In this document: piece by piece, positions 1 through 12,390 of the stretch
How positions within the stretch are numbered: the first letter of the stretch is position 1
Layout of the letters: every line of letters begins with the position of its first letter
Notes under the pieces: generated by a model
Told to the model about the DNA's origin: nothing
The model's database searches: none
Seen by the model: only the letters and a program-made list of their open reading frames with translations
Assembly: GCA_016870515.1 (NCBI GenBank)
Contig: VGBL01000003.1
Span: 1-64,000, forward strand
DNA: 64,000 nucleotides
Reading direction: 5' to 3'
Source of the DNA: Actinomycetota bacterium
Lineage (GTDB): Bacteria; Actinomycetota; Actinomycetes; S36-B12
Position numbers and translations under genes: made by a program

Positions 1-822
1 GTAGGACTCCAGGTCGTCGAGGCGCTCGTCGACGGGGCGCCCGGAGCCACTGCGCATCAGGTGGCCGAGGCCTGCCTTGAGCGCCCGCGGCACCGCGATC
101 AGCGGAGTTCCGGTAATGACGAGAAGTCCGAAGATCGCCAGGAGGCCGAGCAGCACCCCGGCGACCACGGGCCCGAGGGCCGCAGCGATCGGAGCGGTCG
201 CGACCCATCCGACGATTCCCGCGCCCGATGACAGCGCGTCGAGTCCATCACTGGGGGTCGGCAGGCCCTGGATGAGATGCCAGATGCCAGCGGCGGCGAT
301 CAGTAGTGCCAGGCCACCGACGAGAAGGCGCCCGTTGGTGACATGGTCCTCGGGCGCGCGCAGGGTGCGCCACGCCATCACAAGCAGGATCACCGGCACA
401 AACACGTCGAAGGCGCCCACGAAATACGACGACACGGTGCCGAGCCCGACGGTGAACCACCCGTCGACGCCGAACCACACGGCCGCGGCCGTGATCACCG
501 CGAGCGCGACGAAGAGCAGGCCCAGCCCGTCGCGGCGGTGGACATCGTCGAGGTCTCGGGCGTCCGATCCGATACGGCGGGCCGCTCCCCCGATGGCTCC
601 GGCAATGCCCAGCCAGACGGCCCGAATCGCACGGCCCAGGGCGGCGATCATGCGGGCGACCGGTCCGGGACCGCTGCGCGGGGCCGGACGACGGGCACTG
701 GCGCTGCGGGCCGACGCCTTGGCCTTGGGGCGAGCCGCGGGCTTGGCGGCAGGCTTGGTCGCCGGGCGCCGGGTGGAGGTGCCGCGACGGTTGCGCGCGG
801 GCGCGCTGGAACGACTCGCCAT
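1..822 (-). CDS. ftsK: DNA translocase FtsK/SpoIIIE, N-terminal membrane part (truncated by window start)
   Basis: Reverse-strand translation from ATG at 822 (MASRSSAPARNRRGTSTRRPATKPAAK...) is open to the window edge, with a basic Ala/Pro-rich N-terminus followed by several hydrophobic helices. It lies directly downstream of rnj, the usual actinobacterial ftsK position. Confidence 0.8.
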   Translation of the reverse strand, partial: MASRSSAPARNRRGTSTRRPATKPAAKPAARPKAKASARSASARRPAPRSGPGPVARMIAALGRAIRAVWLGIAGAIGGAARRIGSDARDLDDVHRRDGLGLLFVALAVITAAAVWFGVDGWFTVGLGTVSSYFVGAFDVFVPVILLVMAWRTLRAPEDHVTNGRLLVGGLALLIAAAGIWHLIQGLPTPSDGLDALSSGAGIVGWVATAPIAAALGPVVAGVLLGLLAIFGLLVITGTPLIAVPRALKAGLGHLMRSGSGRPVDERLDDLESY

Positions 823-885
823 GTCCCGAGGGTACCCTCCGGTAACACCTTCACCGTGGGGCACACGCGACACGCGTGTCGCTTT

Positions 886-2571
886 CTAGGCCTCCACCAC
901 CACGGGGATGATCATGGGCCGCCGGCGATGGGTCTGCGAGACCCACCGGCCCACGACACGACGGACCCGCTGCTGGAGCTGACGGGCATCGACCACCCCG
1001 TCGGCCAGGGCGGTCTCGAGCTCGCGGCGAACTTCGTCGCGCACCGGCTTGAGGACCTCGGGGTCCTCATGGAAGCCACGCGCCTCGATCTCCGGGCCGG
1101 CCACGACCTTGCCCTCGATGATGTCGACAGCGGCGAAGATGGAGATGAAACCCTCCTCGCCGAGCACGCGCCGGTCGGTGAGCGCCGCCTCAGTGATGTC
1201 TCCCACGCTGGCGCCGTCGACAAAGACGTAACCCACGGGGAGTGCGCCTACGATCGAGGCGACTCCGTCGACAAGGTCGACCACGACGCCGTCTTCGGCC
1301 AGGACGATTCGATCCGTGGGTACGCCGGTGCGCGCCGCGAGCGCCGCATTGGCTCTCAGGTGCCGCCACTCGCCGTGGACGGGCATGACGTTGCGGGGCT
1401 TGACGATGTTGTAGACCCACAGGAGCTCGCCCGCGGACGCGTGCCCCGATACGTGGACGAGTGCATTGCCTCGGTGGATGACTGTGGCACCCGAGCGCGT
1501 GAGTCCATTGATCACGCGGTTGACCGCGTTCTCGTTGCCGGGGATGAGCGAGGAAGCGAGGATGACCGTGTCGTCGGGGCCGATCTTGATGTTGTGATCG
1601 TTGTTGGCGATGCGCGAGAGCACCGCCATGGGCTCGCCCTGCGAACCCGTGCAGACCAGGACGGCCTCGTCGTCGGGCAGTTCGGCGAGCTCGTCGCTCG
1701 AGACCACGACACCGCCCGGGATCGTGAGGTAGCCGAGGTCGCGGGCGACGTTCATGTTGCGCACCATCGACCGGCCGACAAAAGCGACCTTGCGCCCGTG
1801 CGTTGCGGCTGTGTCGATGATTTGCTGTACGCGATGGATGTGTGACGCGAACGAGGCAACGATGATGCGTCCGCGAGCCCGGGAGAAGACCGAGTCGAGG
1901 ACCGGCATGATGTCGCGCTCGCTGGGGATGAAGCCGGGCACCTCCGCATTGGTGGAGTCGACAAGGAAGAGGTCCACGCCCTCATCACCCAGGCGCGCGA
2001 ATCCGTTGAGGTCGGTGATTCGACCGTCGAGGGGCAATTGGTCGACCTTGAAGTCGCCCGTGTGGAGCACGAGCCCCGCAGGAGTGCGAATGGTCAGTGC
2101 CAGGGCATCGGGGATCGAGTGATTGACGGCGAGGAACCCAAGGTCGAACGGCCCCACGCGCTCGCTCTGGCCCTCGCGCACCTCGAGCGTGTAGGGCGTG
2201 ATGCGTGATTCGCGCAGCTTGGCCTCGACAAGGGCCAGGGTCAGGCGCGAGCCGATGAGCGGGATGTCGGGGCGTTCGCGCAGCAGGAAGGGCAGCGCCC
2301 CGATGTGGTCCTCGTGACCGTGCGTTAGCACGACGGCCTCGATGTCGCCGAGCCGATCCATGATCGGCCCGAAGTCCGGGAGGATGAGGTCGACGCCCGG
2401 CTGGGAGTCCTCGGGAAAGAGCACCCCGCAGTCGACGATCAGCAAATTGCCGTCGTAGTCGAAGACCGTCATGTTGCGACCGATCTCGCCAAGACCGCCC
2501 AGCGCGTAAATGCGCAGTGCGCCGTCGGCAAGCGGCGGTGGCGGAGGAAGCTCGGGGTGCGGATGGCTCAC
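886..2571 (-). CDS. rnj: Ribonuclease J (metallo-beta-lactamase / beta-CASP family)
   Basis: Contains LTHGHEDHIGALPFLL (HxHxDH motif) and GGLGEIGRNM. The GTG start at 2571 overlaps the dapA stop (GTGA), so the track ORF start at 2937 is an over-extension. Confidence 0.93.
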   Translation of the reverse strand: MSHPHPELPPPPPLADGALRIYALGGLGEIGRNMTVFDYDGNLLIVDCGVLFPEDSQPGVDLILPDFGPIMDRLGDIEAVVLTHGHEDHIGALPFLLRERPDIPLIGSRLTLALVEAKLRESRITPYTLEVREGQSERVGPFDLGFLAVNHSIPDALALTIRTPAGLVLHTGDFKVDQLPLDGRITDLNGFARLGDEGVDLFLVDSTNAEVPGFIPSERDIMPVLDSVFSRARGRIIVASFASHIHRVQQIIDTAATHGRKVAFVGRSMVRNMNVARDLGYLTIPGGVVVSSDELAELPDDEAVLVCTGSQGEPMAVLSRIANNDHNIKIGPDDTVILASSLIPGNENAVNRVINGLTRSGATVIHRGNALVHVSGHASAGELLWVYNIVKPRNVMPVHGEWRHLRANAALAARTGVPTDRIVLAEDGVVVDLVDGVASIVGALPVGYVFVDGASVGDITEAALTDRRVLGEEGFISIFAAVDIIEGKVVAGPEIEARGFHEDPEVLKPVRDEVRRELETALADGVVDARQLQQRVRRVVGRWVSQTHRRRPMIIPVVVEA

Positions 2572-3473
2572 GGGCCGTCCAGGCTGACGCCGCCGTCGCG
2601 CAGATCGCGCTCCAATTGCTCGATCTGGCTGGCGGTGGCATCGATCAGTGGTGAGCGCACCGGCCCCGCGGGCAGGCCCTTGAGGTTGAGCGCGGCCTTG
2701 GTCAAGATCGCTCCCTGCGTGCGGAAGATGCCGGTGTAGACGGGCAGCAGCGCACGATTGATGCCGACCGCCTCGCACACGTCTCCGCCGTGGAAGGCCA
2801 GCGCCATGGCCCGAATCCGATCGGCGACAAGGTGACCCACGACTGAGATGAAGCCATTGGCGCCGACGGCGAGCAGGGGCAGGTTGAGCATGTCGTCGCC
2901 GGAGTACCACCCGAGGTCGCAGCGGGCCATGGCCCACTGAGCGGACTCGAGGTCTCCCTTAGCGTCCTTGTTGGCCACGATGCGGGGGTGGTCGGCAAGG
3001 CGCACGAGCGTCTCCACCTCGATAGCCACCCCAGTGCGCTTGGGAATGTCATAGGTGATCACCGGAAGCTCCGTGGCATCGGCGACGGCGCGGAAGTGGT
3101 GGATTAGACCCTCCTGGGGCGGCCGGTTGTAGTAGGGCGTGACGACCAGCAGTCCATCGGCTCCCGCGGCCGCCGCCTCACGGGCGAGGTGCACGGAGTG
3201 CGCCGTGTCGGAGGTGCCCACGCCCGCGATGACGCGCGCCCGGTCACCCACGGCCTCCTTCACCGCACGGATGACGGCGGCCTTCTCATCGTCCGTCGTC
3301 GTCGCCGACTCACCCGTCGTTCCGTTGACGACGAGCCCGTCGTTGCCCAGCGAATCGACGAGGTACCCCGCGAGGCGCTGAGTGCCGATGACGTCAAGAC
3401 CGCCGTCGCGATCGAACGGCGTCGCCATCGCGGTGAGTACGACCCCGATGGGTCCGACGGGTGGCACGGGCAT
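2568..3473 (-). CDS. dapA: 4-hydroxy-tetrahydrodipicolinate synthase
   Basis: GTTGES motif, VVTPYYNRPPQEGLIHHF and YDIPKRTGVAI are DapA signatures; located next to thyX and rnj. Confidence 0.94.
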   Translation of the reverse strand: MPVPPVGPIGVVLTAMATPFDRDGGLDVIGTQRLAGYLVDSLGNDGLVVNGTTGESATTTDDEKAAVIRAVKEAVGDRARVIAGVGTSDTAHSVHLAREAAAAGADGLLVVTPYYNRPPQEGLIHHFRAVADATELPVITYDIPKRTGVAIEVETLVRLADHPRIVANKDAKGDLESAQWAMARCDLGWYSGDDMLNLPLLAVGANGFISVVGHLVADRIRAMALAFHGGDVCEAVGINRALLPVYTGIFRTQGAILTKAALNLKGLPAGPVRSPLIDATASQIEQLERDLRDGGVSLDGP

Positions 3474-3488
3474 GGCGTCAGGCTACCG

Positions 3489-4214
3489 CTACGGAGCGAC
3501 CCGGCCGTTGGCCGCGAATGCGTCGTGGGTGATCGGCATCAGCGCTGCCCACTCGGTTTCCATCAGGCCAGCCACCATCTCGATCTCGCGCTGCGGGAAT
3601 GACGGGAAGTGACTGTCGGGATGCTTGGTGCGAAGCGATAGGAAGTTCATGAGGGCCCGGGCATTCATCGTGACGTACATCGACGAGTACGTCGTGACCG
3701 GCAGCACGATGCGCGCGACCTCACGCGCCACACCTGCAGCCAGCATCTCCTGGTAGGCCGCGTAGGCCTGTCGACAGGACGCCTCGGTCTGCTCCACCAC
3801 GATGCGGTGCTGCTCGGGCGTGCCCGGCACGAACTCGTAGGCGCCGGGCTTGCCCTTCTGGACGAGATTGCGCTCGGGGCCGGGCACGTAGAAGACCGGG
3901 CGCAGCTCGCGGTAGCGACCGCTCTCCTCGTTGTAGGAGGCGATGCGATGCCGCATGAACTCGCGGAAGACGAAGATGGGCGCGGAGACGAAGTAGGTCA
4001 GGGAGGTGTGCTCGAACGGCGTACCGTGACGGTCGCGCATCAGATAGTTGATGAGCCCGCGCGCCTTCTCGGGATCGGCGTCGACGTCCTCCAGCGAGGA
4101 CTCGCCCTTGGTGGACACCCGGGCGGCCCATATGACATCCGAGTCGCGAGCCGTCGCCTTGACGAGCTCCACGGTCATGTCACTGCGGAACGAGATGGCC
4201 TCGGCCTCCGACAC
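3489..4214 (-). CDS. thyX: Flavin-dependent thymidylate synthase
   Basis: ThyX signature RHRIASYNEESGRY. GTG start at 4214 is preceded by AAGGAGG (an upstream in-frame ATG at 4235 is possible). Confidence 0.93.
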   Translation of the reverse strand: MSEAEAISFRSDMTVELVKATARDSDVIWAARVSTKGESSLEDVDADPEKARGLINYLMRDRHGTPFEHTSLTYFVSAPIFVFREFMRHRIASYNEESGRYRELRPVFYVPGPERNLVQKGKPGAYEFVPGTPEQHRIVVEQTEASCRQAYAAYQEMLAAGVAREVARIVLPVTTYSSMYVTMNARALMNFLSLRTKHPDSHFPSFPQREIEMVAGLMETEWAALMPITHDAFAANGRVAP

Positions 4215-4280
4215 GTGCCCTCCTTGAGTCGACATGACCCTACCCGCGGACAACCGTCCCCCCGGTGATAGGCAGGGGTC

Positions 4281-4841
4281 ATGTCCGGTGCCGCAGGGGT
4301 TCGCCTCGCCCGCACGTCGGACGTCGATGACGTGGCCGCCGTCCAAATCCGGGCCTGGCGATCGGCCTACGGCTCGTTGCTGCCCCCGGAGGTCCTCGAC
4401 ACCCTCGATGCGGCTGACATCGCGCTGGAATGGGGGCGTGCACTCCTGATGCCGGGAGCGCATCGGCTGCTCGTCGCAACCGACGACGACGGGCAGGTTG
4501 TCGGTGCTACCAGTCTGGGGCCGTCGACCGATCCCGACGTTCGCGACGTCGGAGAGATCGAGCTCTTCGTCGTGGATCCGGACCAGCGTGGGCAAGGGCA
4601 CGGCTCGCGGCTCCTCAACGCGTGCGTCGACCTGCTCGCGCAGTCCGGATACACCGAGGCCGTGACCTGGATTCCACTGGACGACGAGCCGCGTCGCGCC
4701 TTCCTGCTGTCTGCTGGCTGGGGCCCTGACGGCGCCTATCGCGACCTGCTGGTGATCGGCGAGCAGGTCGTGCGCGAAGTGCGCCTGGGCACTCGCATCG
4801 TGGACGACCTCACTCCGGGAGCAGATTCCCCGGATTCATGA
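4281..4841 (+). CDS. GNAT family N-acetyltransferase
   Basis: GNAT acetyl-CoA binding pattern VVDPDQRGQGHGSRLLNACVDL. Confidence 0.85.
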   Translation: MSGAAGVRLARTSDVDDVAAVQIRAWRSAYGSLLPPEVLDTLDAADIALEWGRALLMPGAHRLLVATDDDGQVVGATSLGPSTDPDVRDVGEIELFVVDPDQRGQGHGSRLLNACVDLLAQSGYTEAVTWIPLDDEPRRAFLLSAGWGPDGAYRDLLVIGEQVVREVRLGTRIVDDLTPGADSPDS

Positions 4842-6435
4842 CGCCCTCGGGATCGACCTGTTGCTTCACCGACCGCAACACGTCGATGCCAAGCGGGCCG
4901 ATCTCGCCCACCAACCACGGCGCATGATCGCGGCCGACCGCATGGTGATGCGTGATGGTGGCTCCCTCGGCGGCGATGGCGTCGGTGACCGCCCGCTTGG
5001 CCCGGGCCCACTGCCCAACCGGATCGGACTGGTCGGCGACCGCGATGACGGTCGTGTAGAGCGAGGCGCCGGTCTCATAAACGTGCGAGACGTGCGACAT
5101 GACGTAGGGACCCGGGCGCGGACCGAGCGCGCGGGATAACGCCGCGACAACGGCATCGTGCAGTGCCGGCAGGCCCGCCCACGACGTCGCTGTCTCGACC
5201 GTCTCGACCAGGTAGCCCGCGTCCATCAAGGTGTCGCGCAGTAACGGCCCCTCGAAGCGGTGCCGACGCCACGACTGCCCCGCGCGGCGACCGAGGCTCA
5301 CCGCGCCGTGTCGCTTCAGGACACGCCACGTGGCTGAGCGGCGATCGCGCGTCATGTCACGATCGACACCCTCCCAGCCCAGGATCGCCAGCGACGCCCG
5401 GTCGACGTCGACCCCGCGCACACGCAGGTATCGCGCCAGGGCCGCACCCATCAGACCCCCGGGCGCCGACATCAGCAGGGTCGTGCGCGTCTCATCGGCA
5501 TCCGACAGCCGCATAACGTCTGCCGTCGCGCGCGACTGCGCGGCTTCGCGGAATGCCTCTCGGCCCGCGGCGAAGTCCGGCAGCAGGACGCCCTCGTAGA
5601 TCCGCTCCTCGGGCAGTCGCCGCACGCGCAGGCCCACGCGGGTGATGACTCCGAGGCTGCCCTCGCTGCCGACGAAGAGTTCGCTCAGGTCAGGCCCCGC
5701 CGCTGACGACGGCCCGCGGCCGAGGTCGATCGATCCCGCGGGGGTCGCGACGGTGAGCGACTCGACCATGTCGTCACTGCGCCCATAGCCGGTGGACGCC
5801 TGGCCGGACGATCGTGTGGCGATGTAGCCCCCGATGCTGGCGCGCTGCCACGACTGGGGCAGGTGCCCGAGCGTGAAGCCGCGCGCTGCCAACAGCGCCT
5901 CCAGTCGCGGGCCGGTGATGCCCGGCTCGACGTGCGCGATGGCGGACGTCGTATCGAGGTCGACCAGCGAAATCATCCGCCGCAGCGATAGGGCGATGTG
6001 CGGCCGCCCGGCGCGCAGTCCGCCCACCACGGAGGTGCCACCACCCAGTGGCACAACCGCAATGCCGCGCGCGGAGCACAGGCGAAGCACATCGACCACC
6101 TGCTCGTGCGTATGGGGAGAGACCACAGCGTCGGGGGCATCGGCTGCATCTCCCGAGCGACGCCGCGCGTAGTCGGTGTACGACGCGCCGCCCAGATGGG
6201 CCAGCCGAGACACGCGATCAGTGGCCACGTGATCATCGCCCACGACCGAGGCGAGCGCAGCCAGGTCATCGGCTTTCACGCGCCCCTCGGAAAGCACCCA
6301 CTGGTCCGGTCCCTGAGCAAGCCAGGGGTTCGCGATGCCGACGTGCTCGCGCAGGAATTCGCGCATATCGGGCTGGAGCGTCACCGGTTCCTTCGGGGTG
6401 CCCCACCGATACGACAGGTCACCGGCCTCGGACAT
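4810..6435 (-). CDS. FAD-binding oxidoreductase of the alkyldihydroxyacetonephosphate synthase-like (FAD_binding_4) family
   Basis: PLGGGTSVVGGL, GSEGSLGVITRVGLRVRRLP and HHHAVGRDHAPWL are typical of the AGPS/glycolate-oxidase-type flavoprotein family. Start MSEAGDLSYRWG at 6435. Confidence 0.82.
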   Translation of the reverse strand: MSEAGDLSYRWGTPKEPVTLQPDMREFLREHVGIANPWLAQGPDQWVLSEGRVKADDLAALASVVGDDHVATDRVSRLAHLGGASYTDYARRRSGDAADAPDAVVSPHTHEQVVDVLRLCSARGIAVVPLGGGTSVVGGLRAGRPHIALSLRRMISLVDLDTTSAIAHVEPGITGPRLEALLAARGFTLGHLPQSWQRASIGGYIATRSSGQASTGYGRSDDMVESLTVATPAGSIDLGRGPSSAAGPDLSELFVGSEGSLGVITRVGLRVRRLPEERIYEGVLLPDFAAGREAFREAAQSRATADVMRLSDADETRTTLLMSAPGGLMGAALARYLRVRGVDVDRASLAILGWEGVDRDMTRDRRSATWRVLKRHGAVSLGRRAGQSWRRHRFEGPLLRDTLMDAGYLVETVETATSWAGLPALHDAVVAALSRALGPRPGPYVMSHVSHVYETGASLYTTVIAVADQSDPVGQWARAKRAVTDAIAAEGATITHHHAVGRDHAPWLVGEIGPLGIDVLRSVKQQVDPEGVMNPGNLLPE

Positions 6436-6491
6436 GGGCACAGTCTGGCACCGCCTCACCTGACTACCTCAGCGCATGGCACGCTGCCGTC

Positions 6492-8048
6492 ATGCCCGCC
6501 CCCACGACCACGGCCGACCTGACGCGCGCGCGTCGGGAGCGAGATCGCGATGCCCTTGCCGCGGGCGAGTCCGTCGACGTCCTCGTGGTCGGAGGCGGGG
6601 TGACCGGCGTCGGCGTCGCTCTCGATGCCGCCACGCGCGGCCTTTCGACCGCGCTCATCGAGGCCGAGGACATCGCCTTCGGCACATCGCGCTGGTCGAG
6701 CAAGCTCATCCACGGAGGCCTGCGCTATCTCGCGCACGGCGACATCGCCGTCGCCTGGGAGAGCGCGACCGAGCGCAGTCACCTCATGGGCACGATCGCC
6801 CCCCACCTCATCCGGCCGCTCCCCCACGTGATGCCCGCATTCGACGACACCGCCCTACGCGATCGGTTGCTCGTAGGCGCGGGCCTGCGTGCCGCCGACC
6901 TGCTGCGCGTCATCGCGCGCACCCCGCGCGGCTCCCTTGCCCGGCCGCGCAGCATCGGCGCCGATCAGGTCGTCTCCCTCGTGCCCGGGGTCGACGCGAC
7001 CCGCCTGCGCGGGGGCACGGTGCACTGGGACGGCCAGGTCGTCGACGATGCACGATTGGTCGTCTCGATTGCCCGGACGGCGGCGTCCTACGGCGCACGC
7101 ATTCTCACGCGCACACGGGCCCTGTCGGTCACCGGCGGCGGTGCACGCGTGCGCGACACGCTCACGGGAGAGTCCTACGACATCCAGGCGCGACACGTGA
7201 TCGTGGCAACGGGCGTGTGGACCGGTGACCTCGATCCCGACACACGCATCGTGGCCTCGCGGGGGTCGCATGCCCTGCTCGATCCGCGCGCACTCGGGTA
7301 TCCGCGGGCGGCCCTGACGGTGCCGGTCCCCGACGAGCGCGGTCGCTTTGTGTTCGCCCTCCCCACCACCGACGGCCCGGTGATCGCGGGCATCACCGAC
7401 GAGCCCGAGCCCGCCCCCATGCCCGACGTGCCCTCGGCCCCGCAGAAGGACATCGCGTGGATCCTGCAGCACCTGAGGAGTGCGCTCAGCCGGCCTTTGA
7501 CGAGCGACGACGTGATCGGCACCTACGCCGGGCTGCGTCCACTGGTCGCACCACCTGACGGAGGCGAGGCGGGCGACACCGCCGACATCTCCCGTCGGCA
7601 CCTCATTACGCACACGCCAGATGGTGTGGTTGTGATCACCGGCGGCAAGCTCACGACCTACCGCCGAATGGCGCAGGATGCAGTGCACGCGCTCGGCATC
7701 GACGAGCGGTGCATCACCGCGACGACCCCCCTGATCGGCGCGCAGCCCTACCTCACGCCCGCGCCGCCCGGCGTGCCCCCGCGACTGGTGCGCCATTACG
7801 GCTCCGAGGCTCCGCGGGTTGCCGCCTGGGCCGCCGACGACCCGTCTCTGATGCAGCCCGTGGCGGCTGGCGTGCCGGTGCTCGGCGTAGAGATCGTGCA
7901 CGCGGTGCGGGCCGAGGGCGCGCTCTCGCTCGATGACGTGCTCGAGCGCCGCACGCGCCTGTCGGTCACGCCGCAGGCGCTTGCGCGCGCGAGGGAACGG
8001 GTTGCACAGATAGCGTGCGCTAGCGATTCCGACGTGGAGGTGGCGTGA
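6492..8048 (+). CDS. glpD: Glycerol-3-phosphate dehydrogenase/oxidase
   Basis: DVLVVGGGVTGVGVALDAATRG (Rossmann FAD motif), SSKLIHGGLRYL and ITGGKLTTYRRMAQD are GlpD signatures. Confidence 0.92.
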   Translation: MPAPTTTADLTRARRERDRDALAAGESVDVLVVGGGVTGVGVALDAATRGLSTALIEAEDIAFGTSRWSSKLIHGGLRYLAHGDIAVAWESATERSHLMGTIAPHLIRPLPHVMPAFDDTALRDRLLVGAGLRAADLLRVIARTPRGSLARPRSIGADQVVSLVPGVDATRLRGGTVHWDGQVVDDARLVVSIARTAASYGARILTRTRALSVTGGGARVRDTLTGESYDIQARHVIVATGVWTGDLDPDTRIVASRGSHALLDPRALGYPRAALTVPVPDERGRFVFALPTTDGPVIAGITDEPEPAPMPDVPSAPQKDIAWILQHLRSALSRPLTSDDVIGTYAGLRPLVAPPDGGEAGDTADISRRHLITHTPDGVVVITGGKLTTYRRMAQDAVHALGIDERCITATTPLIGAQPYLTPAPPGVPPRLVRHYGSEAPRVAAWAADDPSLMQPVAAGVPVLGVEIVHAVRAEGALSLDDVLERRTRLSVTPQALARARERVAQIACASDSDVEVA

Positions 8049-8761
8049 GCGAGGAGCTCACCGATGCGAAAAAGCGGGCCATCCGCCGCGACGCCATCGG
8101 CCTCGGCGTTGGGACGGGCGCCTACGCGCTGTCCTTCGGCGCCCTGTCGGTGTCCGCCGGCCTGTCCATCTGGCAGACGCAGGCGCTGTCGCTGCTAATG
8201 TTCACCGGCGCATCGCAGTTCGCGCTCATCGCCATCCTGGGCGCTGGCGGCGGCGCCGTGGTTGCCGTGGCGACGGCCGCGCTCGTCGGCAGTCGCAACG
8301 CCTTTTACTCCATTCACATGGTGCGTGTTCTGCGACCCAGCGGCTGGCGGCGCCTAGCCGCCGCACAACTCACCATCGACGAGTCGACGGGCATGGCGGT
8401 CGGCCATGACGAGACCGATGCGGGAGCGCGACTGGCCTTCTGGTCGACGGGGATTGCGATCTTTATCTGCTGGAACGTCGGCACCCTGATCGGTGCGGTC
8501 GCTGCCGGACTGCTGGATGACCCGGCCGTTCTCGGGCTGGATGCCGCGGGACCCGCGGCATTCCTCGCGCTCATCTGGCCACGCCTGACGTCGTGGTCGA
8601 TGCGTGCTGTCTTCGCCGTATCGATGGCGTGCGCGGTCGCCTTCACGCCGTTCTGGCGCCCGGGCATCCCGGTGCTGATCGCGGGAGCCGCTGGCGTCGC
8701 GACCGGCCTGCTGCTCGCCCTGCCCGAGCTCCGCCGTGCCCGGGGAGGTGGGGCCGCGTGA
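8045..8761 (+). CDS. azlC: AzlC family branched-chain amino acid exporter subunit
   Basis: AzlC-like GTGAYALSFGALSVSAGLSIWQTQALSLLMFTGASQFA; followed by an AzlD-like gene with overlapping stop/start. Confidence 0.88.
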   Translation: MSEELTDAKKRAIRRDAIGLGVGTGAYALSFGALSVSAGLSIWQTQALSLLMFTGASQFALIAILGAGGGAVVAVATAALVGSRNAFYSIHMVRVLRPSGWRRLAAAQLTIDESTGMAVGHDETDAGARLAFWSTGIAIFICWNVGTLIGAVAAGLLDDPAVLGLDAAGPAAFLALIWPRLTSWSMRAVFAVSMACAVAFTPFWRPGIPVLIAGAAGVATGLLLALPELRRARGGGAA

Positions 8762-9069
8762 TCTGGACGATCGTGATCGTCGCCTCGATCGTCTGCTACG
8801 GCATCAAGCTGGGCGGCTACTCGGTGCCCCAGCGCTGGCTCGATCAACCGGTGGCGCAACGCGTCACCGTGCTGATGCCGGTCGCCCTGCTCTCGGCCCT
8901 CGTCGGGCTCTGGACGTTCACGAGCGGCACCACGGTGGAGGTCAATGCGCGCGTCGTCGGGCTCGCCACCGCTGTCGTGCTCCTTGTGGTGCGCGCACCG
9001 TTTCTCGTCGTCATCCTCGGCGCCGCCTTCGTCACGGCCGGCTTACGTGCCCTGGGGTGGATGCCGTGA
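8758..9069 (+). CDS. azlD: AzlD domain membrane protein
   Basis: Short ~100 aa four-helix protein (VIWTIVIVASIVCYGIKLGGYSVPQRWL...), GTG start overlapping the azlC stop. Confidence 0.85.
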   Translation: MIWTIVIVASIVCYGIKLGGYSVPQRWLDQPVAQRVTVLMPVALLSALVGLWTFTSGTTVEVNARVVGLATAVVLLVVRAPFLVVILGAAFVTAGLRALGWMP

Positions 9070-9614
9070 TCGAGCGCCGGCCGCTGCTGGGCTTCCTGTG
9101 GCCGCACACGGCGCCGGGGCCCCTGGACCACGATGCACGCCAGGATCGCTGGCTGCGCATCCCCCCGCGCGGCCCCTGGCGATGGGCGTTGCTCGTCGCC
9201 CTCTCGCTGGCGTGGATCAGTGCGCTGCCCTCGGCCCTCATCGCACTCTTCGTCGCGCCGTCCTTCTATGCGCTCGCACTCGCCGTGGCCGTGCTCCTGC
9301 CCACGGGAGCCCTGCTGCTACGCGGTTGGGTCGCGGGCACCTACGTGAGCGACCGCGGGGTGAAGGTATTGCGCATCCTCAGCACCACGTTCATCTCGTG
9401 GGACGACGTCGTCGACGTGCGCGCCGAGTCCACGAGGCGCGGCTGGCTGGGTACGCCGATCCCCATTGCCACGCAAGCCATCGCGTTGGACACGCCCGAG
9501 GAGTTGGTGTCGACAACGATCACGTCGGTAGGCCCCGACCTGTGGCTGCGCCCTCAGGCCTGGGACGCCTGCGCCGATCGCTTCAGGCTGTGGTGGCGCG
9601 AGACGCGCGACTGA
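9066..9614 (+). CDS. PH-domain-like membrane protein (hypothetical)
   Basis: Two hydrophobic helices then TYVSDRGVKVLRILSTTFISWDDVVDVRAE, resembling actinobacterial PH-domain membrane proteins. GTG start overlaps the azlD stop. Confidence 0.65.
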   Translation: MIERRPLLGFLWPHTAPGPLDHDARQDRWLRIPPRGPWRWALLVALSLAWISALPSALIALFVAPSFYALALAVAVLLPTGALLLRGWVAGTYVSDRGVKVLRILSTTFISWDDVVDVRAESTRRGWLGTPIPIATQAIALDTPEELVSTTITSVGPDLWLRPQAWDACADRFRLWWRETRD

Positions 9615-9615
9615 A

Positions 9616-12386
<2,771 letters not shown>

Positions 12387-12390
<4 letters not shown>

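Noticed and set aside
77-889. 270-aa Ser/Thr/Pro-rich plus-strand ORF at the window start
   Set aside because: Complement of the ftsK N-terminal region.
343-1845. 500-aa plus-strand ORF opposite rnj and ftsK
   Set aside because: Antisense shadow ORF typical of high-GC DNA; His/Asp/Gly-rich composition, no family features, and rnj/ftsK on the other strand are clearly real.
6048-6491. N-terminal extension of GlpD in the ORF track
   Set aside because: Upstream part is antisense to the AGPS-like gene; GlpD homology begins after MPAPTTTADL at 6492.
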